Assembly (NCBI RefSeq): GCF_000685805.1
Contig: NZ_JMKP01000010.1
Span: 1 to 64,000, forward strand
DNA from: Psychrobacter phenylpyruvicus DSM 7000 = NBRC 102152
GTDB lineage: Bacteria > Pseudomonadota > Gammaproteobacteria > Pseudomonadales > Moraxellaceae
Direction: 5' to 3'
Length of the DNA stretch: 64,000 bases
A program made the translations under genes and the position numbers. This document shows positions 55,722 to 64,000 of this stretch, in pieces; the first letter of the stretch is position 1; each line of letters begins with the position of its first letter. Under the pieces are notes generated by a model. It was not told where the DNA came from. It did no database searches and saw nothing but the letters and a program-made list of their open reading frames with translations.

Positions 55722-56651
55722 CTAGTTACCGAATTGCTGTTGGCAAAGCTTGATAAAGGCTTTACCAAAGTGGCGAATTTCAGCATCATCACGTACCGCA
55801 ATCCAACTGGTAAAGCGGCCGAAGTGACTGATAGGAATGGCGGTTAGGTTTTGATAGTGACCCGGCTCAAAGGCCATTTCAGCAATAATACCCACGCCAA
55901 GACCGGCGCCCACGTAAGTGCTAATCACATCAGCATCCAAGGCTGCCAATACGATTTCAGGTTCTAACCCTGCTTCATGGAAGGTCTGGTCAATAGCACC
56001 ACGACCGGTAAATCCACCGTGATAAGTTACCAAAGGGTAGCTTGCAAGGGTAGGCAGGTCGATAGTCTCAAGCTCAGCCAACTCATGGTCCTTGGGTACA
56101 ATGACTCGGTGTGACCAATCATAATAACGGTAGCAGCGCAGATAAGAGTTTTGTAATAAAGCTTCGGTAGCAATACCGATATCGGCTTGACCACGAATAA
56201 CCATATTGGCAATGGTCTGTGGATCTGCTTGCTGTAGTACCAGTTGCACTTTGGGGAACTGTTCTTTGAATTTCTTAATTATGTCAGGTAACACATAGCG
56301 CGCCTGAGTGTGCGTGGTCGCTAGGGTCAAGGTTCCTGTATGTGGGTTGTTGTAATCGAGACTGATATTTTCGATAGTGCGAATTTCAGTAAAAATAGAC
56401 TCAATATGCGGCAGCAGTGCTTCGCCCACAGGGGTTAAGCCAGTCAAACGCTTGCCTTGACGCACGAAGACTTCGGCTTTGAGCTGGTTTTCTAATGCTG
56501 ATATGTGTTTGGATAAGCTCGACTGGCTGGTGTGTAGTACTTGAGCAGCTTGGCTTAGGTTATAACCATTAATGACAGTGTGCCACACGGTCTCTAACTG
56601 CTTAAGCTGAATTTGTAAATGTCTTTGGTTAACGACGACATCAATTGCCAT
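55722..56651 (-). CDS. LysR-family transcriptional regulator, CysB type
   Basis: 309 residues. The N-terminal winged HTH (LSQAAQVLHTSQSSLSKHISALENQL) is followed by an effector domain starting GTLTLATTHTQARYVLP, the sulfate/acetylserine-binding signature of CysB and Cbl. FVRQGKRLTGLTPVGE is the normal wing. It probably controls sulfur assimilation in response to acetylserine, but CysB versus Cbl cannot be decided. AGGATATATTT precedes the ATG. It is divergent from ampG with 278 bp between them. Confidence 0.9.
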   Translation of the reverse strand: MAIDVVVNQRHLQIQLKQLETVWHTVINGYNLSQAAQVLHTSQSSLSKHISALENQLKAEVFVRQGKRLTGLTPVGEALLPHIESIFTEIRTIENISLDYNNPHTGTLTLATTHTQARYVLPDIIKKFKEQFPKVQLVLQQADPQTIANMVIRGQADIGIATEALLQNSYLRCYRYYDWSHRVIVPKDHELAELETIDLPTLASYPLVTYHGGFTGRGAIDQTFHEAGLEPEIVLAALDADVISTYVGAGLGVGIIAEMAFEPGHYQNLTAIPISHFGRFTSWIAVRDDAEIRHFGKAFIKLCQQQFGN

Positions 56652-56929
56652 AAATATATCCTGTATTACTTTTGCTCAATATTCATTAAATAATATCGGC
56701 TTACCTAAAATATAAGCTTATTATCAAGCAGGAAGAGGGGGTGATAAGCGGGTCGAGATCAATAGATCGGACGAGTTATGCCAACATTATACCGTTATTT
56801 AGTGAGATATCACTATTTTCAACATTATTGCAAACTTAGTGAATGCTATGCTTGATACGATACCGCTAGTCAAGTGCCTCATTCTAAAGTAACATAACGG
56901 TTTTCTGATTTTAAAACCATAGGTCTGCC

Positions 56930-58801
56930 ATGTCTGTATCGACCCCAACTAACCAAAACGGTTCAAAAGCTGAGCTAACTGCCCCTCCCAAGAAGTCATG
57001 GTCTGAAGCGGCCAAAGCTTATTTGGATTCTCGTGTCATTATCATGTTGTTTTTGGGCTTCTCAGCGGGTATTCCGATTCTACTAATTTTCTCCAGCTTA
57101 TCGCTGTGGTTACGAGAAGCGGGTATCGATAGAAGTGTGGTGACCATGTTTAGTTGGGCGGCTTTGGGTTATTCGTTCAAGTTCATTTGGGCCCCCTTAA
57201 TTGATGCGTTGCCTGTGCCATTTTTGACCAAATGGTTGGGGCGTCGCCGCGGCTGGATGGTTGTGTCGCAGCTGTTGGTGATATTGGCCATTATCTTAAT
57301 GGCCCGAGTCAATCCCATTGAAGAGCATGTCTTGGTCTATATGGCGGCCGCAGCAGTGCTTTTGGGCTTCTCTTCAGCCACCCAAGATATTGTCATTGAT
57401 GCTTACCGTATTGAGTTGGCGCCCCCTGACATGCAGTCCATCTTATCATCGATCTACGTGTCCGGATATCGCATTGGTATGATTGTTGCCGGTGCCGGAG
57501 CGTTATATCTGGCTGATTACTTTGGTTCTACAGAAGCTTTTTATAGCTATGAGGCGTGGCGTAATACTTATTACATCATGGCAGCCGTCATGACGTTAGG
57601 CTTACTGACTACTTTTGCCAGTTATGAGCCGACCGCTGAGACCTTACAAAAGAATAAGCAGCAATTAAACCTAAAAGTATTCTTGAGCTATTCTGCTTTA
57701 TTGTTAATCCCTGGACTGCTATTTGGACTTATTTATCTGATTAATATTGTGGTAAATGAGATTTTTAATTCAGCGGTGGCTTTGATTCCCTTGGCTTGGC
57801 TACCCGGCATCAAGTTATACTTTATGGTATTGATTGCTGTAGCGCCATTGTTACTGCTGTTTTTTATCATCAATCAATCGAAGATTATTAATAAAGCGCC
57901 TTTAGTGGCTGAAACTCGAAGTGATTATGTGCGATTGGTGCTGTTGTTTGTGGCCGCTGTCTTTTCCTTCATTGCTTGCTATGTGTTGATGGGTAAAGTG
58001 TTGCCAGAGACCGAAGCGGTCTTTATCGGATTTATAGTAGAAACCTTACATTTATTAACCAGTTTGGCTGCTGCATTGGCCGCGGGATATGTCTTAGTCC
58101 AAGCGGGGCTAGTGCGTAAAGAAGTGGCTATGGCGACTTGGATTGATCCTATTCTCGACTTTTTCCGTCGCTATGGCAAAAAAGCTTTATTGTTATTGGC
58201 GTTGATCGGTCTATACCGTATTTCAGATATTGTGGCAGGGGTTATCTCCAACGTCTTCTATCAAGATATGGGCTTTAGTAAGACCGATATTGCCAACGCG
58301 GTGAAGCTTGTGGGCGTGATTATGAGTATCGGTGGGGGCTTCTTAGGCGGCTTGCTGGCTCAGCGCTTCCGTATTATGCAAGCGATGATGGTCGGGGCAA
58401 TCTTGGCCAGTGCCACTAACTTACTGTTTGTTATCTTGACCTACAATCCAGGCAACTTACCAATCATGTATATGGCCGTTATCTTTGATAACCTAGCGGC
58501 AGGTCTTGCCAGTGCTGTATTTATTGCCTTCTTATCAGCGCTGACTTCAATTAGATTTACGGCAGTACAGTATGCCATTTTCTCATCACTTATGACCTTG
58601 ATGCCAAAAGTGTTGGGCGGTTACTCTGGAACTATCGTAGATAATATGGGTTATCCGTTCTTCTTTATCTTCACCTTTGCTATTGGGCTACCGATTTTGT
58701 ATCTAATTTATGTAGTCGATAAAAAGATTGTCATTGGTGAAAATGATGATCCAGTGGCTGATTTAACTGAATCAAATAGCAGTGGTGTTGCCAAAGAGTA
58801 G
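56930..58801 (+). CDS. ampG: AmpG-family muropeptide permease (MFS)
   Basis: AmpG imports anhydro-muropeptides for cell-wall recycling and influences AmpC induction. 623 residues with 14 or more hydrophobic segments. The family start is RVIIMLFLGFSAGIPILLIFSSLSLW, followed by WAALGYSFKFIWAPLID, LGRRRGWM and SSATQDIVIDAYRIE. It is longer than E. coli AmpG (491), with extra hydrophobic segments in the middle (about 240-400). Extra helices are also known in Pseudomonas and Acinetobacter AmpG. prmC follows. Confidence 0.92.
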   Translation: MSVSTPTNQNGSKAELTAPPKKSWSEAAKAYLDSRVIIMLFLGFSAGIPILLIFSSLSLWLREAGIDRSVVTMFSWAALGYSFKFIWAPLIDALPVPFLTKWLGRRRGWMVVSQLLVILAIILMARVNPIEEHVLVYMAAAAVLLGFSSATQDIVIDAYRIELAPPDMQSILSSIYVSGYRIGMIVAGAGALYLADYFGSTEAFYSYEAWRNTYYIMAAVMTLGLLTTFASYEPTAETLQKNKQQLNLKVFLSYSALLLIPGLLFGLIYLINIVVNEIFNSAVALIPLAWLPGIKLYFMVLIAVAPLLLLFFIINQSKIINKAPLVAETRSDYVRLVLLFVAAVFSFIACYVLMGKVLPETEAVFIGFIVETLHLLTSLAAALAAGYVLVQAGLVRKEVAMATWIDPILDFFRRYGKKALLLLALIGLYRISDIVAGVISNVFYQDMGFSKTDIANAVKLVGVIMSIGGGFLGGLLAQRFRIMQAMMVGAILASATNLLFVILTYNPGNLPIMYMAVIFDNLAAGLASAVFIAFLSALTSIRFTAVQYAIFSSLMTLMPKVLGGYSGTIVDNMGYPFFFIFTFAIGLPILYLIYVVDKKIVIGENDDPVADLTESNSSGVAKE

Positions 58802-58823
58802 TGGGGGTCTAGACAAGACACAT

Positions 58824-59792
58824 ATGACTAATCAAATAGTACGCCAGTCAGTAACAGCCCTAAAAAAGGCTAACTATGCAGATCTTCCTAGCCACTGGAT
58901 AACAGACTGGCTATTGCATGTGTTACAAAAGTCGCCGTCATTTTTGATTACCGATGGCGACTATCTACTCACAGAAGCTGAACAGCAGCAGTTTGCTGCT
59001 GGTATTGCTAACATGCAGTCCGGTACACCACTGGCGTATTTAACCGGCAAGCAAGCCTTTTGGTCGTTAGAATTTGAGGTCAATGAGCACACTTTGATTC
59101 CAAGGCCAGATACTGAGATATTAGTAGAACAAGTGCTAGACTGGATCGCTCAACATAAAAATAGCCTAAGTATTTTGAATAACAAACCGATTGTGGCACC
59201 TTATCAGCTGTTAGATTTAGGTACAGGGTCGGGTTGTATTGCGATTAGTTTGGCTCATGAGCTTGCTACTATTTACCCCAAACAGTGGCAGGTAACTGCG
59301 CTTGATTTTTCAACTGAAGCGTTAGCGGTGGCCAAACGCAATGCTCAGCTTAATGCGGTCAGTAATATACAGTTTTTACACAGCGATTGGTTTTCAGTAT
59401 TAAATGGTTCTGAGACTACTGACAAACCACTATTCGATGTCATCGTCTCTAACCCCCCTTATATCGTCGATAATGACCAACACTTAGACAAGCTCAAAGC
59501 TGAGCCGCTATCCGCTTTAGTTGCAGCAGATAATGGACTGGCGGATATTAAGCATATTGCCAATGAAGCAGCAAAGTATTTACGGCAAGGTGGACTGCTC
59601 GCCATTGAACATGGCTATGACCAAGGTGAGGCGGTACGTCAGATTTTTGATGAAGCTGGGTTTCGTCAGGTGAACACTGTTCAAGATTATGGTGGTAATG
59701 ATAGGGTGACGATGGGGATTTATACTAAGTCATTTAACAATTCCCAAAACATACCTACTAAATATAGTAAAAAAAATAATCATAATAATTAA
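58824..59792 (+). CDS. prmC: Release factor glutamine methyltransferase PrmC
   Basis: PrmC methylates the Gln of the GGQ motif in RF1 and RF2. 322 residues. N-terminal helical domain, then LTGKQAFWSLEFEVNEHTLIP, RPDTEILVEQVL, LLDLGTGSGCIAISLAHE, and the catalytic NPPYI in DVIVSNPPYIVDN. ATG 58824 is preferred; the frame is open back to 58782 inside ampG but starts there at GTG. prfA, often upstream, is absent. The last 15 residues are Asn/Lys-rich. Confidence 0.95.
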   Translation: MTNQIVRQSVTALKKANYADLPSHWITDWLLHVLQKSPSFLITDGDYLLTEAEQQQFAAGIANMQSGTPLAYLTGKQAFWSLEFEVNEHTLIPRPDTEILVEQVLDWIAQHKNSLSILNNKPIVAPYQLLDLGTGSGCIAISLAHELATIYPKQWQVTALDFSTEALAVAKRNAQLNAVSNIQFLHSDWFSVLNGSETTDKPLFDVIVSNPPYIVDNDQHLDKLKAEPLSALVAADNGLADIKHIANEAAKYLRQGGLLAIEHGYDQGEAVRQIFDEAGFRQVNTVQDYGGNDRVTMGIYTKSFNNSQNIPTKYSKKNNHNN

Positions 59793-60197
59793 ATATAATC
59801 GTGCTGTTGATTTTTAATTGATCTAATAAAAGAATCCCCGTTATTATTTTTAATAACTGGGCTTTGCTGATTTTAATTAAGGGGTGAACAAGGATTTTAT
59901 AGCCAGAGTAGGGTGGGTTAGTGATAGCGTAACCCACCATATTTAATTAATAAATAAAATTATTATTGGTGAGTTACGTTTTAAGTGCACTCTCTACGAG
60001 AGTTTATTAAACCTAATCCAGCCTACGAGAAATTGTCTACTACGATGGATAGCTTCGATGTGAATAATGATTGATGCTAAACGCATTATGTTGCTGGGCT
60101 AAAGCCCAGCCTACTCGCTTATCTATTCTTTATCGGTACGCAAGATACACTTTACATTAAGCGTTGAGATAGTGATAACCGTAAACTAAATATGTAT
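59793..60197. other. Intergenic region made of dispersed-repeat-like hairpins
   Basis: No gene seen. Three palindromes lie in 200 bp: GGTGGGTTA/TAACCCACC (59912-59938), ACTCTC/GAGAGT (about 59989-60003) and GCTGGGCT/AGCCCAGC (60093-60110). Between them are CCAGCCTACGAG and CCAGCCTACTCG. This kind of sequence is seen as dispersed intergenic repeats in many gammaproteobacteria. Confidence 0.55.
59912..60115. repeat. Candidate dispersed palindromic repeat cluster
   Basis: The hairpins GGTGGGTTAGTGATAGCGTA-ACCCACC and GCTGGGCT-AA-AGCCCAGC flank a shared CAGCCTAC motif. Copy number in the genome cannot be checked from this window. Confidence 0.5.
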
Positions 60198-60809
60198 TTA
60201 ATTTTTAATAACCACAAACTGGACCACAGCACTGTCTCCTTGATGCATTTTGCCTTCCATCACATGGCGATGCGTTTCGACTGCAACAATCTCTTGCAGG
60301 CCTGATAGTTCTTGCCGTAAACCCTCAAGTGACATAAACATCTCAGGCTTAGATGCTGGTGGACCGCCAATGCCTGACATTTTAGGCTGCTCAGCGGTAT
60401 AGGCTTCTAAGATAAATACCCCATTTGGTTTTAGTGAGCTTAGCACTTGTTGATGAACATGCTGGCGGATATCAGCAGGCATATGGGCCCAAATCGAGAC
60501 AATAGCGTCCCACTTTGCAACCCCAAAATCAAAATCTGCCAAATTTGCAACTATAGTAGTAATAGATACGCCTTTTTGTTCGGCAAGCTTTTGGGCTTTT
60601 TGTAATCCTACCTCTGATAAATCGACAGCTGTAACATCAAAGCCTTGCTCGGCTAGAAAAACCGCATTGCGCCCTTCGCCCTCAGCGATACATAACACTT
60701 GTTTTTTGTCAGTATCATTATTTTTGATAAATTTGAGGGTTTGTTGTAAAAAGTCATTGGCATCTGTGCCATAAATATATTCTTGCTGTTTATAGCGCTC
60801 ATCCCACAT
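60198..60809 (-). CDS. Class I SAM-dependent methyltransferase (TehB-like)
   Basis: 203 residues from ATG 60809, which has AGGA 8 bases upstream; the longer frame to 60941 overlaps rlmKL and is rejected. It begins MWDERYKQQEYIYGTDANDF, like TehB/tellurite-resistance-type methyltransferases. Motif I is VLCIAEGEGRNAVFLAEQGF, with VTAVDLS (acidic loop) and WDAIVSIWAHMP. Substrate unknown: thiopurine, tellurite or small thiols are known for relatives. The gene follows rlmKL by 16 bp in one operon. Confidence 0.88.
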   Translation of the reverse strand: MWDERYKQQEYIYGTDANDFLQQTLKFIKNNDTDKKQVLCIAEGEGRNAVFLAEQGFDVTAVDLSEVGLQKAQKLAEQKGVSITTIVANLADFDFGVAKWDAIVSIWAHMPADIRQHVHQQVLSSLKPNGVFILEAYTAEQPKMSGIGGPPASKPEMFMSLEGLRQELSGLQEIVAVETHRHVMEGKMHQGDSAVVQFVVIKN

Positions 60810-60825
60810 GAGTATATCCTTACAA

Positions 60826-63252
60826 TTAAAGCTTATGACGAATCTCAAAACTTTGGTGAATCGGTTTTTTGGGGTTAAAGTCAAAGCCAATGGTTTCATT
60901 GGTAATCTCAGTGACATCATAACGCTCATAAAGCTCTTCATCTAACTCAAATTTAGTAAAGTTATTTGAGAAGTAAATCACTCCGCCATTGGCTAAACGG
61001 TTCATCGCTCGGTTGATAAGGGCCGTGTGATCACGTTGTACATCAAAAGTGCCTTGGAATTTCTTCGAGTTTGAAAACGTTGGTGGGTCAATAAAGATAA
61101 CGTCAAACTGATCGGTATTGTCTTTAATCCAATCGAAGATATCCGAGGCAATAAATTGATAGCGGCTGGTGGTCACATCTAGGCCGTTTAGCGCAAAGTT
61201 TTGCTTGCCCCAATCCAGATAATTCTGAGATAAGTCGACACTAGTCACCGATTTTGCACCGCCAAGGGCAGCGTGGACACTCGCAGTACAAGTATAGGCG
61301 AACAGGTTCAACACATCGGCACCACGACTGGCCGAGCGAATCATGCTGCGCATATTACGGTGGTCAATAAATAGACCGGTGTCTAAATAATCGGTAAAGT
61401 TGACATAGAAATAAGCACCGTCCTCTTGTACCACATGCATCTTACGCTTTTTCTGAGCCAGACGCTCCGCTTCTTGACGTTTGGCTTCTTCACGCGCCTG
61501 TTGGAACTTGTTGCCTTTGTAGCGATTGCGGTTGTCTTTTTTTGGTTCGGGAGCGTCTTTACTGGCTTTACCCTCTTTAGAGGGGCTTTCTGGGTTGCCA
61601 TACTGGGTATTACCAACCTGACGCGCACGGGTTTTGATAAAGATTTGTTCACGGTTAATACCAAACACTTCACGAATACCCATTAATGCTAAGTTAAAGC
61701 GTTTGCGAGCGGTCTCTGGTGGAATGGTCTTTGGTGGTGCCCACTCTTGTACATGAACGTAGTCGCCATACACATCGATAGCCACTTTATAATCAGGCAA
61801 ATCGGCATCATAAACACGCAAGTTGGTCACGTCTTCTTTGGTAGCCAGTTTTTTTAGATGCGCCACATTCTTTTGTAGGCGATTGACAAAGTCTTGTGCT
61901 TCCTCGACTTCAATCTTTTGGCGCTCAAAGCGATCGATTAAGCTTTCACCTTCTTTACGTAGTAATTGACCGTATCTGAAATAGACAGTGATGGCTCCGT
62001 TATGGCAACGTAGGGTTTGCGGCTCATCTAAAGGCAGCACATCAGCTTGCTCAACGTGGGCAGCTAATAGGCCTAACATAGGTTGATATTTTTGTTTAGC
62101 AAATATGTCTTGTAGGGTTAGCCCTAGGCCTTGATATAAAGGCTTGATAAAGTCGCTATCACCTAAACGCTCACCATACGGTGGGTTGGTGATGATAAGA
62201 GGGCGTTTAAGTTTACGATCTAATAACGGCTTGGCCAAAGCAATCTTCAGTTGAGACAGTGGGCGCTGCTCTAAAGTTAAATGCGGAATCAGCTCAATCA
62301 GACCGGCAGCGATTAAGTTTTTATGCACCGCTTTAATGGCGCCTGCATCGGCATCGAAGCCCATAATGGTCGGTAATTTGCCAGCGGCAGCTTTTTCTAG
62401 TCCATTATGGAAACGCTGCTGGGCATCCACCACACACTGTTGCCACAGCTCGCTGTCATGCTCCTGCCAGTTATAAAAACCAAATTGTGACTCGGCTTTA
62501 TCAATACCCACCGCATAATCGCAATGCATCAATAGGGCTTCGATAATAAAGGTACCTGAACCACACATAGGGTCAATTAAGGCACTGTAGCTGTTTTTCT
62601 TTTTGTGCCAACCGACGGTATATAATAGGCCAGCGGCTAAGTTTTCTTTTAATGGCGCATCAGTCATGGCGACACGGTAGCCGCGGCGGTGCAAACTGGT
62701 GCCTGATAAGTCTAAGAAAATCTCAGCCTGCTTCTCATTAACGGTGGCATAAATAGGAAAGTCTGGGTTACTGCTGTCGACATCAGGACGGGCATCTAGC
62801 TTTTCGCTAAAGGTGTCCGCAATAGCATCTTTGATACGTAGCATGGCAAACTGTTGGCTGACTTGAACCCTTTTATCGACACTCATACGAATTGCAAAAG
62901 TATTGTCTAAGCCAAACCACTCAGTCCAATCTACGGTACGAGCCAGACCATTTAGCTGTTCTGCCACATCATAGTCTTTATTGATATTACGCTTTTTGAT
63001 AGGCAACAAGACACGTGAGGCCACTCGTGACCACAGACAAATTTGATAAATCTGTTCTAAAGTAGCGTTGATGGCAATACGGCCCGTGCCTTTTAGTTCA
63101 CAGCCAATCTCCATGCTAGCCAGTTCCGTTTGCAGCGGAGCTTCTAATCCATCGGCGCAGGTAACGATGATGTCAAAGCGTTTGTTTGAGGCTACAGGCT
63201 GGGTATTTAGATCGTTGCTGTTAGAGATGTTTTCTGTTGTGGGGGTGGACAT
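60826..63252 (-). CDS. rlmKL: Bifunctional 23S rRNA methyltransferase RlmKL
   Basis: The enzyme methylates G2445 (m2G) and G2069 (m7G) of 23S rRNA. 808 residues. The N-terminal THUMP domain (about 20-165) is followed by methyltransferase 1 with DPMCGSGTFIIEALL and NPPYGERLGD. Methyltransferase 2 has NLFAYTCTASVHAALGGA and FIDPPTFSNSKKF. A basic, polar insert at about 537-604 (SPSKEGKASKD, RYKGNKFQQAREEAKRQEAE) separates the two and makes it about 100 residues longer than E. coli RlmL. AAGG precedes the ATG. Confidence 0.96.
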   Translation of the reverse strand: MSTPTTENISNSNDLNTQPVASNKRFDIIVTCADGLEAPLQTELASMEIGCELKGTGRIAINATLEQIYQICLWSRVASRVLLPIKKRNINKDYDVAEQLNGLARTVDWTEWFGLDNTFAIRMSVDKRVQVSQQFAMLRIKDAIADTFSEKLDARPDVDSSNPDFPIYATVNEKQAEIFLDLSGTSLHRRGYRVAMTDAPLKENLAAGLLYTVGWHKKKNSYSALIDPMCGSGTFIIEALLMHCDYAVGIDKAESQFGFYNWQEHDSELWQQCVVDAQQRFHNGLEKAAAGKLPTIMGFDADAGAIKAVHKNLIAAGLIELIPHLTLEQRPLSQLKIALAKPLLDRKLKRPLIITNPPYGERLGDSDFIKPLYQGLGLTLQDIFAKQKYQPMLGLLAAHVEQADVLPLDEPQTLRCHNGAITVYFRYGQLLRKEGESLIDRFERQKIEVEEAQDFVNRLQKNVAHLKKLATKEDVTNLRVYDADLPDYKVAIDVYGDYVHVQEWAPPKTIPPETARKRFNLALMGIREVFGINREQIFIKTRARQVGNTQYGNPESPSKEGKASKDAPEPKKDNRNRYKGNKFQQAREEAKRQEAERLAQKKRKMHVVQEDGAYFYVNFTDYLDTGLFIDHRNMRSMIRSASRGADVLNLFAYTCTASVHAALGGAKSVTSVDLSQNYLDWGKQNFALNGLDVTTSRYQFIASDIFDWIKDNTDQFDVIFIDPPTFSNSKKFQGTFDVQRDHTALINRAMNRLANGGVIYFSNNFTKFELDEELYERYDVTEITNETIGFDFNPKKPIHQSFEIRHKL

Positions 63253-63545
63253 AGTTGGCCTTTACGTTGTATTTATTAATTCAAATTTACTAATGTAATC
63301 TTCAGGCAGCTAAGCTAAATAGCAGAGACTGACTGTTAAATGAATTGAGTGTTAATGTTTTATATAAAAAAAGATGAATGATAGTGATAAGTAGGCTGCT
63401 AAATAAGCCAGTAGGTGGGAGTGATATGTTAATTACTAGTGATTTTACCACACTCATCTACTAGGAGATAACCAGGCTCTATAAATAAGCCAAATTTTGT
63501 GCCATTTATCGGCGGTTAGTCACAAAAGTCGTTTAATGCTACAGA

Positions 63546-64000
63546 TTATTTATTAGCCTCTGGCTGACTTTGTGCAGAAGATGGTTGCAATTGGGCCTCA
63601 ATATCAGCTGCTTTGGTATCGGCAGGCATGACAAGTTTCATGTGAGGATAGGGGATGTTAATGCCTTCTTTTTCAAAGCCTACTTTGATCTTTTCATGTA
63701 AGGTTTCTTTGATAACGGGCATACGAGCCACGGCGGCAGGTTTCACCCAGTAGCGGATAATAAATACCGTCCCAAAGTCGCTGATATGGTCAACCGTGGC
63801 TAAAGGCTCTGGACGCTTTAGAATATTTTCCGTCTCATCGAGCACCTTCATAATAACTTTTCTGGCTTGCTCAATATCAGCTTCTAGAGCAATACGGGCC
63901 CTGATGTCAAAGCGAATAAAGTTCTTTGAGGTTAAGTTAGTGACCTCGGAGGAGGCGACGGTCGCATTGGGAATAATGACCGTGATGTTGTCTCGAGTCA
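63546..64000 (-). CDS. Mechanosensitive ion channel MscS family, C-terminal part
   Basis: The frame runs off the right edge; the visible 150 residues begin TRDNITVIIPNATVASSEVT, the beta-domain signature of MscS. NFIRFDIRARIALEADIEQA, then FIIRYWVKPAAVARMPV, and GINIPYPHMKLVMP at the end of the alpha-beta domain follow. The membrane part is outside. The tail is an Ala/Gln/Ser-rich linker (AQLQPSSAQSQPEANK). Channels of this type release solutes on osmotic downshift. Confidence 0.9.
   Translation of the reverse strand, partial: TRDNITVIIPNATVASSEVTNLTSKNFIRFDIRARIALEADIEQARKVIMKVLDETENILKRPEPLATVDHISDFGTVFIIRYWVKPAAVARMPVIKETLHEKIKVGFEKEGINIPYPHMKLVMPADTKAADIEAQLQPSSAQSQPEANK

Noticed and set aside
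60810-60941. N-terminal extension of the TehB-like methyltransferase
   Set aside because: It overlaps the rlmKL 3' end in another frame, while ATG 60809 has a good ribosome binding site and matches the family start.
61426-61686. 86-residue hydrophobic plus-strand frame inside rlmKL
   Set aside because: It lies antisense to the Lys/Glu/Arg-rich insert of RlmKL, which automatically gives a hydrophobic-looking reverse frame.

Overview
The window looks like chromosome of a gammaproteobacterium of the family Moraxellaceae, most probably Psychrobacter. This is inferred from protein character, moderate GC content, the hisZ-purA pair, separately placed M16 peptidase, ampG and prmC genes, and Gln/Ser/Thr-rich low-complexity extensions on otherwise standard enzymes. 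Almost all of it is housekeeping gene content. Accessory DNA is limited to the left edge, where the end of an IS3-family element cuts into an acidic repeat protein.

Layout. 1-3.1 kb: IS3 end, acidic repeat protein, YeeE/YedE transporter, two small membrane proteins. 3.3-3.6 kb: tRNA-Leu(UAA) and tRNA-Cys(GCA). 3.8-5.7 kb: sodium:solute symporter with an overlooked 43-residue companion, preceded by about 1 kb of non-coding DNA with a perfect 10-bp inverted repeat. 6.8-10.3 kb: folD, psiE, corA, a DUF2237 gene and a 15-bp minisatellite. 10.9-17.4 kb: hisZ-purA, MaoC hydratase-rnz, a DUF815 ATPase, a protein kinase. 17.5-18 kb: two tandem tRNA-Leu(UAG) genes. 18.2-21.3 kb: ntrBC. 21.8 kb: rimO. 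23.6-35.2 kb: the envelope block pyrH-frr-uppS-cdsA-dxr-rseP-bamA-lpxD-fabZ-lpxA, which lacks skp. 35.5-39.6 kb: SLC6-type transporter, asd, EEP-fold hydrolase. 39.7-40.0 kb: a candidate regulatory RNA. 40-45 kb: glycosyltransferase, the TIGR03915/TIGR03916 DNA-repair pair, rodA. 45.2-50.2 kb: an M15-type lipoprotein, another lipoprotein, two M16 peptidases. 50.7-59.8 kb: mnmG, AEC transporter, secreted protein, LLM oxidoreductase, CysB-like regulator, ampG, prmC. 60.2-64 kb: SAM methyltransferase, rlmKL and a truncated MscS channel gene.

The most interesting signal is in the 366-bp gap 39643-40008. A near-perfect GacA upstream activating sequence (TGTAAG-N6-CTTACG) is followed by a stretch with five GGA motifs. 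One is the CsrA/RsmA core ACAAGGATG and one sits in a hairpin loop. The stretch ends in a strong intrinsic terminator. I read this as a CsrB/RsmX/Y/Z-type sRNA that would sequester CsrA under Gac control. It is inferred from sequence only.

A second theme is the number of short tandem repeats (12-18 bp units) between genes and, in one M16 peptidase, inside the lipoprotein leader. Several of these units are multiples of three.
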